A stretch of 64,000 nucleotides of DNA from an uncultured bacterium (GCA_947073515.1 CAMTMC010000004.1:1-64000); one strand, 5' to 3'. Shown: positions 8,135 to 16,541, counted from the stretch's first letter. A program made the numbers and translations. The notes: generated from the sequence alone by a model not told the origin.

Positions 8135-8986
8135 CTAAGCTGTGATTTTTGAGCATAAATCAGCTTTTTCAGAATGGTTGTTTATAGCCTCGGCACAGGC
8201 ACCGCAATACTTCTGCCGTCTACCCGTTCTAAGCGCAGGCTTGCCGCAACGCTCACAGGTAATAAGGCCGCTGTAGCCTTTGTACAAGTCATAATAAAGG
8301 ACGAGGGAGTCCTCGTCCGGCTTGTCAATTATGAAGGCTACCTCTCCATCGCTATACACAATGGGGACAGTGAACATGGCGGAGGAAGAAGGTTTTCTCG
8401 CTTTATGGGATGTATTGATACGCACGGAATACTGGACAATTCCAGCCTGACACAAACGATTGACACGGTTTGTGGGGCCGCAGCCGCCAACCCTCCGCTT
8501 TTCCAGTCTGCCGAGAACCTTCTTGGTTGCGGAATCGTAGCTGTATTTCCACGCCAGCCGATACAACTCCGCATTACACTCGTAGATGTGCTTGTATGGC
8601 TTCATTTTGGCTGCGCACAGATACACGAAAGCAAGCCGTTCTGTATCATCATGACCGAGTGCAGCGATTTTTTCCAACTCCTCTTTGTAAATGGTGATGG
8701 ATGGCGGGCTGTCACTTGTACCATCAGGAGTTCCGCCGCATTGCACAGACAGCATAATCTCTTGGATGCTTGCGTTGATATATTCCTCGGGCATTCCCTT
8801 GAAGTAGTCGGAGGATACGGAGCACAGCCGCTCCTCAATCTGTTTTGCCGTGTAGGTCGTCTTGTTGATGAGATACCACGCTGCTGTCCGAAGCTCACTT
8901 CTGGCGTGGGCGCTTGTTGCGCTGATACCACTTTTGAGAATCCTCTTTGCCTCTGCCGTTCTGTCAAAACAAATTGTCTTGCTCAT
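8135..8986 (-). CDS. Zinc-ribbon protein coupled to the phage RNA polymerase
   Basis: A 283-residue protein whose ATG overlaps the stop of the RNA polymerase gene (ATGA), with GAGGAGG upstream, so the two are translated together. The middle is basic and helical. Near the C-terminus CERCGKPALRTGRRQKYCGAC forms a CxxC...CxxC zinc ribbon, as in many transcription and nucleic-acid-binding factors. The fold of the rest is not recognised. A job as polymerase partner (promoter recognition, processivity or regulation) is an inference from the overlap. Confidence 0.65.
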   Translation of the reverse strand: MSKTICFDRTAEAKRILKSGISATSAHARSELRTAAWYLINKTTYTAKQIEERLCSVSSDYFKGMPEEYINASIQEIMLSVQCGGTPDGTSDSPPSITIYKEELEKIAALGHDDTERLAFVYLCAAKMKPYKHIYECNAELYRLAWKYSYDSATKKVLGRLEKRRVGGCGPTNRVNRLCQAGIVQYSVRINTSHKARKPSSSAMFTVPIVYSDGEVAFIIDKPDEDSLVLYYDLYKGYSGLITCERCGKPALRTGRRQKYCGACAEAINNHSEKADLCSKITA

Positions 8987-11763
8987 GCAGTCGCCTCCTC
9001 ACGATAAGATTTACTTGGGATAACCAACAGAATCAATTCATCCAATACTGCCCATACAGTGGACTCGGCGTAATGCCTGCGCTGGACAAGCTCAACCAGG
9101 TAGTTATAGGCCGATTGGATGTCGCCGCCAACAAGCTCCATGATTTGGCCTCGAACGTAGTCATACAGTACGTCGAACCGCTCTTTTGTGTCCTTGGCAA
9201 TCTTCTTGCTGCCGTTCGTGTTGGTTGTGTTGTTGGTTCTGGTGATGAACCGTTTTTGCCTCTGGAGCCGGTCTATCAATTCCGCCATGCGCTCCAACAC
9301 AGCGGTATCAAATTCCTGCGGCGTAGCAAAGTCCAGAAGCATATTTCTGGAATCCTTGCATCTCTTCAGTTGCTTTTGCAGACACTCAAACCGCTTGCAA
9401 ATCTTGTTCATGATACATGGGCTGTCGATTGCCGGGAGATACCTGTGATACTTGTCCAACATATATCTGGCGTCATCGTCAAGGCTTTCATACGGAGTGC
9501 TGAGTAATTCCGCCAGCCTGGGGCCGCCATTGTATTTACCCACATCGTCAAATGATTTGTCGTATCGCGCCAAATCTGTGTTCATGGCATCATAGATATA
9601 CCGCATGAACAGAGGTTTGTTGTCTGGAATCAGCGCATTGTGCTTCCGAATCCGCTCCTGTTCCTCCAGTGAACAGGCAGGAGCCTTTACCATCTTTCCG
9701 TCAGCGCCTATGAATTGCTCATATGGCATCTGCTCTTTATTCCACGCAGACGGCTTCTGCGGCGGAATGCCGGTCTTGATTTTGTCGATTTCGATGCCGA
9801 CCAGTTCGCTCACAATCTTTATCCGCCGTGATAGTTCGGCATACTCGGGAGAATCCTTCGGAAATTTATCTCTCAAAGCATACAAACAGGTTGCCTGATT
9901 GGACAAGCTGCCAACGGCGGAGTTCAGCCCACGGATATCCGCCTCAATCATGCTTTCAAACGTGATTGCACCCTTGAGCTGTTTTCCTGCGCTTGGGTAC
10001 AGGATTGGCACCGGGTTTCTTTGCGCTCCCTTGATGAGAATTGGGTCATTGGAGCTGAAGCAGCGGTCTCCGTCGAAGTCGCAATTTTGCAGAGCCAGCG
10101 TACTCACATCGCGGATGGAGAGAATCAGCCCGCTCTTGATATAGGAGTACCACCTGTCCATCTCTGGCGTTCTGGCAAGGCCGCAGACGGTCACCTCGGA
10201 GGAGTCAATCAGCGGAGAACGCATCAGCACCACCTTGTCAGGAGCTGGCTGAACCCGATTCCAGTAGGCAGAGTAAATCTCGTGGGCCGGAATCAGGCCG
10301 GATACGGCGATATCGTGGTCGCCGTCCACCGCATGGCTTTTGATGATGTGCTGGATTTGGGCAACTGGGTCGCTCACGATAAAACTGTACCCGCCCCGGC
10401 AGAGCAGTTTTCCTATCTTGGCCCCATTGAACTTGGATTCCACCTCACGATGGATAAGCGTCTGGATGTAAGAATCTTGGAGTAGGTCATAGTTGTGTGC
10501 GATAGCCCTCTGTAGAAGGCTTGCGGCTGGCTTAGCGACCTCTGCGTCATCTCCGCAGTCATTACCTATGCTGCCATCCACACCGCCTGAGAAGCCCACC
10601 AGGGTGCGGTATACGGTTTCTGTGTGACCGCTGCACAGCTTGGTCAGCAAATCCTCCGTGTGGCTGCACAGCCGGTCAATGTCCCAGTCATCCAAATCCA
10701 GCGCTTGTATGTATTGGTAGTTCAGCGTTCGATAGTCGTCATCGTGTTCCTTGTTCGCAATGACAACGCCCCACCGCAGGCTGTACTTCCGCATGGATTC
10801 TTGATGGTATTGCCATCCGCCGTGCTTGCCATAGACCTTCCACATCTTGAATTGGGAAGTGGAGAGCAGTACATCAATGTCCTCCACAGCATAGCTCTGA
10901 CCATACACATCCTTGATGGTGGTAATGCCATGTTCCCGGCAGTACGCTTTGAAGTCGAACGCAACCACCAGACCTTTGCACCATGGGGCGCGGAGGATAT
11001 ACTCGCTGGGAACATATCCATCGTTCTCCCTCAGATATCCGAGTTCCATGGCGACCTGCCGCATCCACTCCGGGTCAGCCAAACCTTGTCCATCAAAGCT
11101 GTTGAGTGGGTCGAAGTTCATCTCTGGCTCATCGTAATAGTGCTGCGTGATTGTTTTCTCAACCCGCTTGTTTCTTCGCCCGCTGGTACACTCCGTTGTG
11201 ATGTAGTCGATTGGGAGATGCGGCTTGATTTCCTCATAGTCGCTGACCACACAGACACGAGGTGCCGACTTTAGGAAGTGCATCCCAGACTCCGACAGGC
11301 CCATATAGGCGTTAAACTTGGAAACGCTGAAGCTGTCCCCGAGTTCTTCTGGGGAAATGCCGCAATATAGCGCCTCCGTTATGTACTGGTGCATGACATC
11401 CCATATGAACGCAATCGTGTTCTGCCGGAGCTGACCGCTCCCGGCGCAAAGCCGTACATAGTGCCGTCCGTTGAGGTCAAAACCGTGGTGCGCAAGCTCG
11501 CTGTACGCCTCCGCAGCTTTCTTGGCGTTTTTGCCATTGGCGGTCGGAACCACGATGTTCACGATTGCGTCTTTGACCGTAAGTCCGTTCAATCCGTTTT
11601 CGCTGTAGTAGTCGTGAATCTTTCCTGTAAGCTGGCTGGCGGAAATGGGCACCAGCTCGCCGTTCATGATTGCTTGTTCATCAGTGTAGCCGTCAATGTG
11701 ATTTTTGTGCTCCAGGATTTTTTCCATTGGCAACTTATAAATACAAATCTGCTCTTCAACCAT
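8983..11763 (-). CDS. YonO/QDE-1-type single-chain RNA polymerase
   Basis: A 926-residue protein (ATG 11763; a TTG at 11784 is possible). Around residues 559-566 it has QNCDFDGD, the metal-binding DxDGD signature of the double-psi beta-barrel polymerases (cellular beta', fungal QDE-1, phage SPbeta YonO). About 95 residues later EIDKIKTG resembles the conserved (A)(V/I)D.pKtG element of the RdRP/YonO branch. Upstream, FDGQGLADPEW and RAPWCKGLVVAFDF fit the first barrel. The length is close to YonO (about 900). It most likely transcribes phage genes independently of the host enzyme. No beta/beta'-type multisubunit partner is seen. Confidence 0.85.
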   Translation of the reverse strand: MVEEQICIYKLPMEKILEHKNHIDGYTDEQAIMNGELVPISASQLTGKIHDYYSENGLNGLTVKDAIVNIVVPTANGKNAKKAAEAYSELAHHGFDLNGRHYVRLCAGSGQLRQNTIAFIWDVMHQYITEALYCGISPEELGDSFSVSKFNAYMGLSESGMHFLKSAPRVCVVSDYEEIKPHLPIDYITTECTSGRRNKRVEKTITQHYYDEPEMNFDPLNSFDGQGLADPEWMRQVAMELGYLRENDGYVPSEYILRAPWCKGLVVAFDFKAYCREHGITTIKDVYGQSYAVEDIDVLLSTSQFKMWKVYGKHGGWQYHQESMRKYSLRWGVVIANKEHDDDYRTLNYQYIQALDLDDWDIDRLCSHTEDLLTKLCSGHTETVYRTLVGFSGGVDGSIGNDCGDDAEVAKPAASLLQRAIAHNYDLLQDSYIQTLIHREVESKFNGAKIGKLLCRGGYSFIVSDPVAQIQHIIKSHAVDGDHDIAVSGLIPAHEIYSAYWNRVQPAPDKVVLMRSPLIDSSEVTVCGLARTPEMDRWYSYIKSGLILSIRDVSTLALQNCDFDGDRCFSSNDPILIKGAQRNPVPILYPSAGKQLKGAITFESMIEADIRGLNSAVGSLSNQATCLYALRDKFPKDSPEYAELSRRIKIVSELVGIEIDKIKTGIPPQKPSAWNKEQMPYEQFIGADGKMVKAPACSLEEQERIRKHNALIPDNKPLFMRYIYDAMNTDLARYDKSFDDVGKYNGGPRLAELLSTPYESLDDDARYMLDKYHRYLPAIDSPCIMNKICKRFECLQKQLKRCKDSRNMLLDFATPQEFDTAVLERMAELIDRLQRQKRFITRTNNTTNTNGSKKIAKDTKERFDVLYDYVRGQIMELVGGDIQSAYNYLVELVQRRHYAESTVWAVLDELILLVIPSKSYREEATA

Positions 11764-11794
11764 TACTCCTCGTACTCCTCCCAATTATGGTACA

Positions 11795-11823
11795 GGGGCT
11801 ATCGACTCATTGCCGATAGCCCC
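11795..11823 (-). promoter_or_regulatory. Perfect 10-bp hairpin in the polymerase leader
   Basis: GGGGCTATCG (11795-11804) and its exact complement (11814-11823) with a 9-base loop, between the stop of the Ig-like gene and the polymerase start. There is no U-run, so it is not a classic terminator; an attenuator, processing site or polymerase-specific signal is possible. Confidence 0.6.
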
Positions 11824-11832
11824 CTTTGATTG

Positions 11833-13023
11833 TCAGAGGAAACTGACAACCTTTACTGTTTTTGCTGTTTGATAATTCCCACTGGAATCCGTCAAATTCA
11901 ATTTGAACGTAAGCCCCAGCAGAGAACTGCTGCTCGGAACCTGCACTGAAATGGTGTTGCCAGACTGTTTTGTAATCGAGACCTTTCCTTTGAGCTCACT
12001 TGGCAAATCCAACGACCACACCGGAGCAATCGTCGTATCCTCAGTTACGCCATCAGTCTGGTAGAACTTCGCCGTATAGGTGTTGGTTCTTCCAAGATAA
12101 ATCGTACCTGCCCCGTTGATTTCGCAAGTATATACAGGTTCTGGCGCTGCAAGCACCTCAACCTGTACCGTGTCCGTAATATCATGCTCTTTCCAATAAC
12201 ACATGATTGCACACGTTCCAGTGCCAGTACAGGTTGCGACCCCATCCTCGGTAATAGAGACAACTGTGGGGTCAGAACTCGACCATAGCAGCGTTGGATT
12301 CACGATTGGACTGCCGTCAAGCGCGGCGGCGGCGGTCAGTTTTGTTTCATCACCAAACACATATGTTGGTTCGGAAGGAATCTTCAATGTGTACTCCATT
12401 GGATTGCTTGGGCCTTGGATGACAGATGCCTCAATGCGGCAGATACCAGTTTTGTAATTTCTGCTCACGATTGTGTACCAGTTGCCCATCGCATTGAACT
12501 CTTGATTGACCTTTAGCAATCTGGAAAATTCATTGTCTCCGCTCATCAACTCGACGTTACCGGCGATAACGCTCATCATGTCGGATTTGTCTGGCGTCAC
12601 ACCCGTCATGTCGTAGGCAAAAAATGGAATGCTGAGTTCCTGCATAGAACCTTTGTCGTACACAGTGACCAGTATATCTCCGTTGATACCATCGCTGCGG
12701 CGATACACCCTATTTTCAAGGCTTTCCTGGTTAAGAATCAAATATGTTTCACCGTAGCAAGTTATAATTGAACCAGGATGAAGTCCGTTACCAGCAGGAT
12801 AATAGATTGAAATATTATCGTTTGTTTGGTTCGTGTCCTTATTGCGTCTAAAGAAACATTGATACTCTTCGCCAGTCCAATAATCCTTAACAGTTGTCCC
12901 TTCACGGGCAAGGTGGGTGTAAAATTGAGACCGCACAACACTGTATAGCTCATGGTCGGTTCTATACTGGTTTGGATGGCTCTTCCTGTAGTAAACAGCG
13001 TGGGTGGCTTTTGCGTTTTCCAT
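11833..13023 (-). CDS. Phage protein with bacterial Ig-like domain(s)
   Basis: A 396-residue protein, AAAGGTG upstream of ATG. Residues 1-200 are of no recognised family. From about 215 to 300 there is a BIG2-type Ig-like domain: an LLWSSSDPTVVSITEDGVATCTG core is characteristic. A second beta-sandwich follows (VWSLDLPSELKGKVSIT...). Such domains decorate virion surfaces and bind cell-surface glycans. Its place between early genes and the polymerase is unusual for a structural protein. It may be a decoration, adaptor or baseplate protein. Confidence 0.65.
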   Translation of the reverse strand: MENAKATHAVYYRKSHPNQYRTDHELYSVVRSQFYTHLAREGTTVKDYWTGEEYQCFFRRNKDTNQTNDNISIYYPAGNGLHPGSIITCYGETYLILNQESLENRVYRRSDGINGDILVTVYDKGSMQELSIPFFAYDMTGVTPDKSDMMSVIAGNVELMSGDNEFSRLLKVNQEFNAMGNWYTIVSRNYKTGICRIEASVIQGPSNPMEYTLKIPSEPTYVFGDETKLTAAAALDGSPIVNPTLLWSSSDPTVVSITEDGVATCTGTGTCAIMCYWKEHDITDTVQVEVLAAPEPVYTCEINGAGTIYLGRTNTYTAKFYQTDGVTEDTTIAPVWSLDLPSELKGKVSITKQSGNTISVQVPSSSSLLGLTFKLNLTDSSGNYQTAKTVKVVSFL

Positions 13024-13035
13024 CTCTAATCACCT

Positions 13036-13467
13036 TTAATCCTTGAAAATAAATGAGAAGTCCGAATCACGGCCTCCAAGAACCGGCTCGTCAGGAATAG
13101 AATCAATGCGCTGCTGCAGTCTTTGGATTCGACGCTCCAAATATTGATATGCTTGGGAGGTCGTCCCAAACTCTGCCTCAACAGAACGGAACAAATCTAT
13201 GTCCCCAAGCATAGCCTCAAAAACGGCCAATACGGTACAGAGCAACTGACGATAATGGACGTTTTTATCGTACACATCGCAGTAGTTCAACCCGTTCTCA
13301 TTCAAAAGAACTTTCAGTTCATCTTCTGACAGATATTGCTGATGGGCAAGCTCAATCATCAACCTATCATAAACGCTGACATTGAGCCGCAGGTTGGGGT
13401 CTGGCTCGGCACTGTAATACGTCTTCTCTTTCTCATCAACCGGTTTCGGATAGTAAATAGTTTTCAT
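13036..13467 (-). CDS. Phage protein of unknown function
   Basis: A 143-residue protein starting MKTIYYPKPVDEKEK with AAAGGA 11 bases upstream of ATG 13467. It is helical and acidic, ending GGRDSDFSFIFKD, with a probable coiled coil around YLERRIQRLQQRIDS. It is 12 bases upstream of the Ig-like gene and probably co-transcribed, so it may be its partner. No family is recognised. Confidence 0.6.
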   Translation of the reverse strand: MKTIYYPKPVDEKEKTYYSAEPDPNLRLNVSVYDRLMIELAHQQYLSEDELKVLLNENGLNYCDVYDKNVHYRQLLCTVLAVFEAMLGDIDLFRSVEAEFGTTSQAYQYLERRIQRLQQRIDSIPDEPVLGGRDSDFSFIFKD

Positions 13468-13535
13468 TTTCGATTCATCCTTTCTACAATAGAGATGTTG
13501 CATACGCCCCTGATAATACCCAAGTCAAGGCACTA

Positions 13536-13778
13536 TCAGGTGCTCTCTAAATCAAAGCCTCCTGAGCCCTTGATGCACGACATCAGAAAATCGTGCGGGT
13601 CTACGAATACTTCATGCTCCAGACGGTACTTCAATTTTGCGTTGCTCGCGCTCCGTTCCGCCCACAGCCTGAGCATCTTGGGGTGGCACTGGGGGCAGTA
13701 TTTTGCTGCGCTTGAATGTGGCTTGAATTCCTTGCCGCATTGAGTGCATGGTTTTACTTTGTAGCAACGGTGGCCCAA
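13536..13778 (-). CDS. Small zinc-ribbon protein 1
   Basis: An 80-residue protein using a TTG start (GGAGG 9 bases upstream) that overlaps the preceding gene by 25 bases. It has CTQCGKEFKPHSSAAKYCPQC, a CxxC...CxxC knuckle, followed by a basic helix. The same plan occurs in the next two zinc ribbons of this phage and in the cysteine-rich protein of the mobilizable module. Probably nucleic-acid binding. Confidence 0.6.
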   Translation of the reverse strand: MGHRCYKVKPCTQCGKEFKPHSSAAKYCPQCHPKMLRLWAERSASNAKLKYRLEHEVFVDPHDFLMSCIKGSGGFDLEST

Positions 13779-13951
13779 TTTTGTTCGGCCTCCTTCAGTC
13801 GCTCCCGGTATCGTCGTACTCTCTCTGCGGTCTGTTGTCTACGCACTCTCGCGGCACATACTGGGCAATATTTTGAGTGGCTTGACTGTGGGCTAAATGC
13901 TGTGCCGCACTCGGCACACGGCTTTGCAGTATACTTCGTCTTTGTATTCAT
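13754..13951 (-). CDS. Small zinc-ribbon protein 2
   Basis: A 65-residue protein from ATG 13951 (GGAAGG upstream). CAECGTAFSPQSSHSKYCPVC is followed by an arginine-rich helix RRQQTAERVRRYRERL. It closely resembles the protein at 15764-15937. A conserved leader element (13976-14063) precedes it. DNA or RNA binding is likely; no specific role is known. Confidence 0.65.
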   Translation of the reverse strand: MNTKTKYTAKPCAECGTAFSPQSSHSKYCPVCAARVRRQQTAERVRRYRERLKEAEQNWATVATK

Positions 13952-13975
13952 TTTACCTTCCTTTCCAAAAGTGTT

Positions 13976-14063
13976 ATTCTTCTTATACATCTCTAACAAA
14001 ATTGATGGACACCCTAAAAACGGCTGTAACGCAACGCTTTTACAAGGGTCACTTTTTTCAACA
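13976..14063 (-). promoter_or_regulatory. Conserved phage leader element, copy A
   Basis: On the minus strand: TGTTGAAAAAAGTGACCC, then AAAGCGTTGCGTTACA, then TTTTTAGGGTGTC and finally GTATAAGAAGAAT, ending 25 bases before the start of zinc ribbon 2. The same ordered blocks recur at 15661-15745 and 15964-16052. Candidate promoter or operator used by the phage. Confidence 0.55.
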
Positions 14064-14096
14064 GGCTGAGTTGCGATACAGGCTGTATGATGAAAA

Positions 14097-14546
14097 TCAA
14101 TCTGCCTCATTATCCTCTGACAGCAATCCAAACCGCTCCAAATACGAACACACATATGGGTCTTTCAACGCTCGCTCCCTCATCCCATCGCTCCCGACCC
14201 AATGTTCATGCTTCCACTTGTTCCACCAATCACCACCCAGATACCGGGGACTGGTAACATCACAATAAGACATAGCTTTTTGCGGCTCGTCGTAGTTTGC
14301 GAAACTTCCGTAGAGGTAGTAGCATACAGCCTCAACCGTCCACTTACCGTCATTCTCCGCTACTGCCTCCTCGATTTCGTGCTCCATGTCGAAATCCGCA
14401 TCATCACACAGTTCCAGAATTTCATCCTTCAAAGTGTCCACTCCCTTCTTCGGCTGTTGGATTCGCTCTAAATCCGATAATCTTAAGCGGTGCTTATTGT
14501 GGTATACAGAATACGTCCAGAAGCCATTTGTGAGGCCGTAGAGCAC
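14097..14546 (-). CDS. Phage protein of unknown function
   Basis: Up to 149 residues. The first possible start is GTG 14546, which sits inside an inverted repeat and lacks a well-spaced Shine-Dalgarno; the true start may be a GTG/TTG near 14440 after GAAGAAGGG. The C-terminal part (WWNKWKHEHWVGSDGMRERALKDPYVCSYLERFGLL) is protein-like and acidic overall. It lies directly downstream of the replication initiator. No family is recognised. Confidence 0.55.
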   Translation of the reverse strand: MLYGLTNGFWTYSVYHNKHRLRLSDLERIQQPKKGVDTLKDEILELCDDADFDMEHEIEEAVAENDGKWTVEAVCYYLYGSFANYDEPQKAMSYCDVTSPRYLGGDWWNKWKHEHWVGSDGMRERALKDPYVCSYLERFGLLSEDNEAD

Positions 14547-14606
14547 CTTCTTGGTGTGGCGTGTAATTTTATCACCTATGTAACTAAAAACGCTCTACGG
14601 CCCCTC
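14534..14606. repeat. Inverted repeat between initiator and 149-aa gene
   Basis: GAGGCCGTAGAGC (14534-14546) pairs with GCTCTACGGCC(CC)TC (14592-14606) around a 45-base AT-rich loop. It overlaps the apparent start of the downstream gene and could sequester it or act as an operator. Confidence 0.55.
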
Positions 14607-14643
14607 TGTGACCGCCTACAGGGCCCTCACACGGTACTTCCTC

Positions 14644-15381
14644 TTAAACCCTTCCATTCGCCTTCGCTACGATGAACGCTCTCCAGCGCTCTTGGAACTT
14701 CGCGTCGATTTGCCCCCGCCGCATCCCGTACTCATTCTCGATGTCCAAATAGCGGATGCCTTGACTGAGCTTCTTCTTGATTTCTTGCGCCTCTGCATCG
14801 GATAAGTCTCTGATGCGACGCCCTGGGAGTCCATCGCCAGAAACGAAGGTCTTCTTTGCTGGTGAGCCCGCAATCTCAGCTACGCTCACCCCGTCTTTTT
14901 CTTCTGGACTAATGGAAGGTTCATTATGAGCCTTCAATACGTTATCTTTTATTATCTTTTCCTTATCTTTTATTGGCTCACTATGAGCCTTCCATTCGCC
15001 GTTTTTGAGCCTTCCATCGGCATCATCTGAGCCTTCCATTCCAATGGATGGTTCATTATGAGCCATCCATTCTGTTATGGTAGGTTCACATTGAGCCTTC
15101 CATTGATGGTTGATGTTCAGCCTCCTCTGACGATTGCCTCTGCCGTTATCCTTGATGAACGTGGTGCATCTTGTGATAACACCCATATCTTCAAGTTTCT
15201 TGATGCTGCGTTTGACCGCATTGATATCCTCACCGAACATCTCGCAGAATTGCTGGTTGGTAAAGTGACACTCACAGCCATTCCTCTGGAGCTCCTCAAT
15301 ATGCGCCACAATCAGCAAGTCAAGGCTCCTGAGTCCAGTGCCGAAATATCTCTTGTCGATAGCTAAGAATTTGTTTTCCAT
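14644..15381 (-). CDS. Phage replication initiator, winged-helix, with origin inside
   Basis: A 245-residue protein from ATG 15381 (AAAGGAAC upstream). Residues about 1-90 form a winged-helix domain like those of phage O/DnaD-type initiators (FLAIDKRYFGTGLRSLDLLIV, FTNQQFCEMFGEDINAVKRSIKKLEDMGVI). Residues about 92-154 are a repetitive linker with (W/L)-x-A-(H/Q)-x-E-P, encoded by DNA iterons. The C-terminal part is a basic helical domain with GMRRGQIDAKFQERWRAF. It probably binds the iterons in its own gene to start phage replication, as lambda O does. Confidence 0.7.
   Translation of the reverse strand: MENKFLAIDKRYFGTGLRSLDLLIVAHIEELQRNGCECHFTNQQFCEMFGEDINAVKRSIKKLEDMGVITRCTTFIKDNGRGNRQRRLNINHQWKAQCEPTITEWMAHNEPSIGMEGSDDADGRLKNGEWKAHSEPIKDKEKIIKDNVLKAHNEPSISPEEKDGVSVAEIAGSPAKKTFVSGDGLPGRRIRDLSDAEAQEIKKKLSQGIRYLDIENEYGMRRGQIDAKFQERWRAFIVAKANGRV
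14918..15104. repeat. Iteron cluster with AT-rich segment: candidate phage origin
   Basis: Six direct copies of a unit centred on ATGAGCCTTCCATT at 14918, 14975, 15002, 15025, 15050 and 15083. Four have the longer form starting GGTTCA or GGCTCA. Between the first two lies an AT-rich stretch with three TTATCTTTT repeats (about 14941-14971), like the unwinding element of an origin. All are within the initiator gene. Confidence 0.7.
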
Positions 15382-15403
15382 GTTCGTTGTTCCTTTCATT
15401 AGA

Positions 15404-15595
15404 TTAACCGTTTTTAGGCTGACTTGCATAATACTCTTCCACGACCGCTTGCAACTCTGGAGAGTCTTTGTAGAGCCAGACGTGGAATTTGACGTTGAAT
15501 TTGTCCGGCGCAACCTTGAAAGGCACGAATCCTCTCTCAGTCAGTAGGTGGTATAGGAACAGTTTCCGGCAAACGTAGGTTTTAGATTGTCCCAT
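15404..15595 (-). CDS. Small phage protein, DUF5659-like
   Basis: A 63-residue protein with AAGGAG before its ATG. The pattern (short N-terminal strand, LTERGFVPFKVAPDKFNVKFHVWLYKD, then a helix VVEEYYASQ) resembles the small DUF5659 proteins common in Firmicutes phages, whose function is unknown. It precedes the replication initiator by 22 bases and probably shares its mRNA. Confidence 0.5.
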   Translation of the reverse strand: MGQSKTYVCRKLFLYHLLTERGFVPFKVAPDKFNVKFHVWLYKDSPELQAVVEEYYASQPKNG

Positions 15596-15660
15596 TGCTC
15601 ATTTCTCCTTAAATTGATTTTGGGTAATGTTTGGGGCCAGCGTGGGCTCCGGTTTTGCCA

Positions 15661-15745
15661 CTCTTCTTACACATATAAGTACCAGCACACGATACCTAAA
15701 GAGGCTTGTAACGCAACGCTTTCATAGGGGGTATTTTTGTGAACA
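15661..15745 (-). promoter_or_regulatory. Conserved phage leader element, copy B
   Basis: Minus strand: TGTTCACAAAAATACCCCC, AAAGCGTTGCGTTACA, TTTAGGTATCG and GTGTAAGAAGAG in the same order as copies A and C. It lies 66 bases before the DUF5659-like gene and so upstream of the initiator operon. Confidence 0.55.
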
Positions 15746-15763
15746 GTTTCGGTTCCGCGTGGT

Positions 15764-15937
15764 TTAATTCTCCTCATGTTCTCTCGCTCTTTCTCTGCAG
15801 CGGCGCACCCTATCTGCAGTTTGGCGCCTTACGACATCGCCGACGCACGCAGGGCAATACTTGGAGCGACCGCCTGTTGGGGTAAACTTCGCACCACACT
15901 CGGCGCAGGTCTTTGTTCTGAACTTCATCTCTCTCAT
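15764..15937 (-). CDS. Small zinc-ribbon protein 3
   Basis: A 57-residue protein (ATG 15937, GAAAGGAAG upstream). CAECGAKFTPTGGRSKYCPAC followed by RRQTADRVRRCRERAREH makes it a near duplicate of the protein at 13754-13951. Its leader carries element C. Probably a nucleic-acid-binding regulator; the duplication suggests the leader and zinc-ribbon gene moved as a cassette. Confidence 0.65.
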   Translation of the reverse strand: MREMKFRTKTCAECGAKFTPTGGRSKYCPACVGDVVRRQTADRVRRCRERAREHEEN

Positions 15938-15963
15938 TTTCTGACTTCCTTTCAAAAAATTTT

Positions 15964-16052
15964 GTTACTTATATCCCATTGAGTACGTTATTGACGCGCT
16001 ACCGATAAACCGTTGCGGCACAGGGGTCTTTAGGGGGTCATTTTTTACAACA
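15964..16052 (-). promoter_or_regulatory. Conserved phage leader element, copy C
   Basis: Minus strand: TGTTGTAAAAAATGACCCCC, then GCCGCAACGG, TTTATCGGTAGCG and GATATAAGTAAC. It overlaps the end of the antirepressor gene and supplies its stop codon, so insertion of the element probably truncated that gene. Confidence 0.55.
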
Positions 16053-16541
16053 CCCGACAAGTAATTTCGCTTTACAGCAACCATATTTTTCGTTGAGAAA
16101 AGCGATTTGAGTACAAAAATAGCGCCCCACCTGTCGGTAAGACACTTGCTTTGATAGCTCCTTATCTGACATCTGCTCCTGTCCAGCGATATAACCGCCA
16201 TGTTTACGGATAGAGGGGAGCACCTCCGATGTGACCCACCTGCGGAATTTTCTTGCACTTGGAAGCTTGCTCGACAACGCCAGAGAGTACAGGCCGGATT
16301 CGTTGATGATAACCATTTTCTGCATTCCACCGGGGGTCATCAATTCAGTGACCCCTTTGTCCTCGGTGTCCACATGACGTGCTACCGCATTAGCGAGGGA
16401 TTTCCCTTCGCCATATCCCAACGCTATTGCTACGTCCTTGCCCACCAGCCAAGGCTCGCCATCAATTTCAACGACCCGAACCTTGCCGAACTCTGGACTC
16501 CAGTGGGCCTGTATGTGTACTTTCCTCTCAAGGTCATACAT
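16038..16541 (-). CDS. BRO-N antirepressor, probably truncated
   Basis: A 167-residue protein. Residues 20-115 are a BRO-N domain: VRVVEIDGEPWLVGKDVAIALGYGEGK, a conserved NESGLYSLALSSKLPSARKFRRWVTSEVLPSIRKHGGY block. Such domains bind DNA and relieve lysogenic repression. Full antirepressors continue with a second domain, but here the sequence stops soon after residue 125, ending LLVGCCKK inside leader element C. It may retain DNA binding but lack its partner domain. Confidence 0.75.
   Translation of the reverse strand: MYDLERKVHIQAHWSPEFGKVRVVEIDGEPWLVGKDVAIALGYGEGKSLANAVARHVDTEDKGVTELMTPGGMQKMVIINESGLYSLALSSKLPSARKFRRWVTSEVLPSIRKHGGYIAGQEQMSDKELSKQVSYRQVGRYFCTQIAFLNEKYGCCKAKLLVGCCKK

Noticed and set aside
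8174..9007. 277-codon plus-strand frame opposite the zinc-ribbon gene
   Set aside because: Shadow of the minus-strand gene, which has a good Shine-Dalgarno and zinc-ribbon motif.
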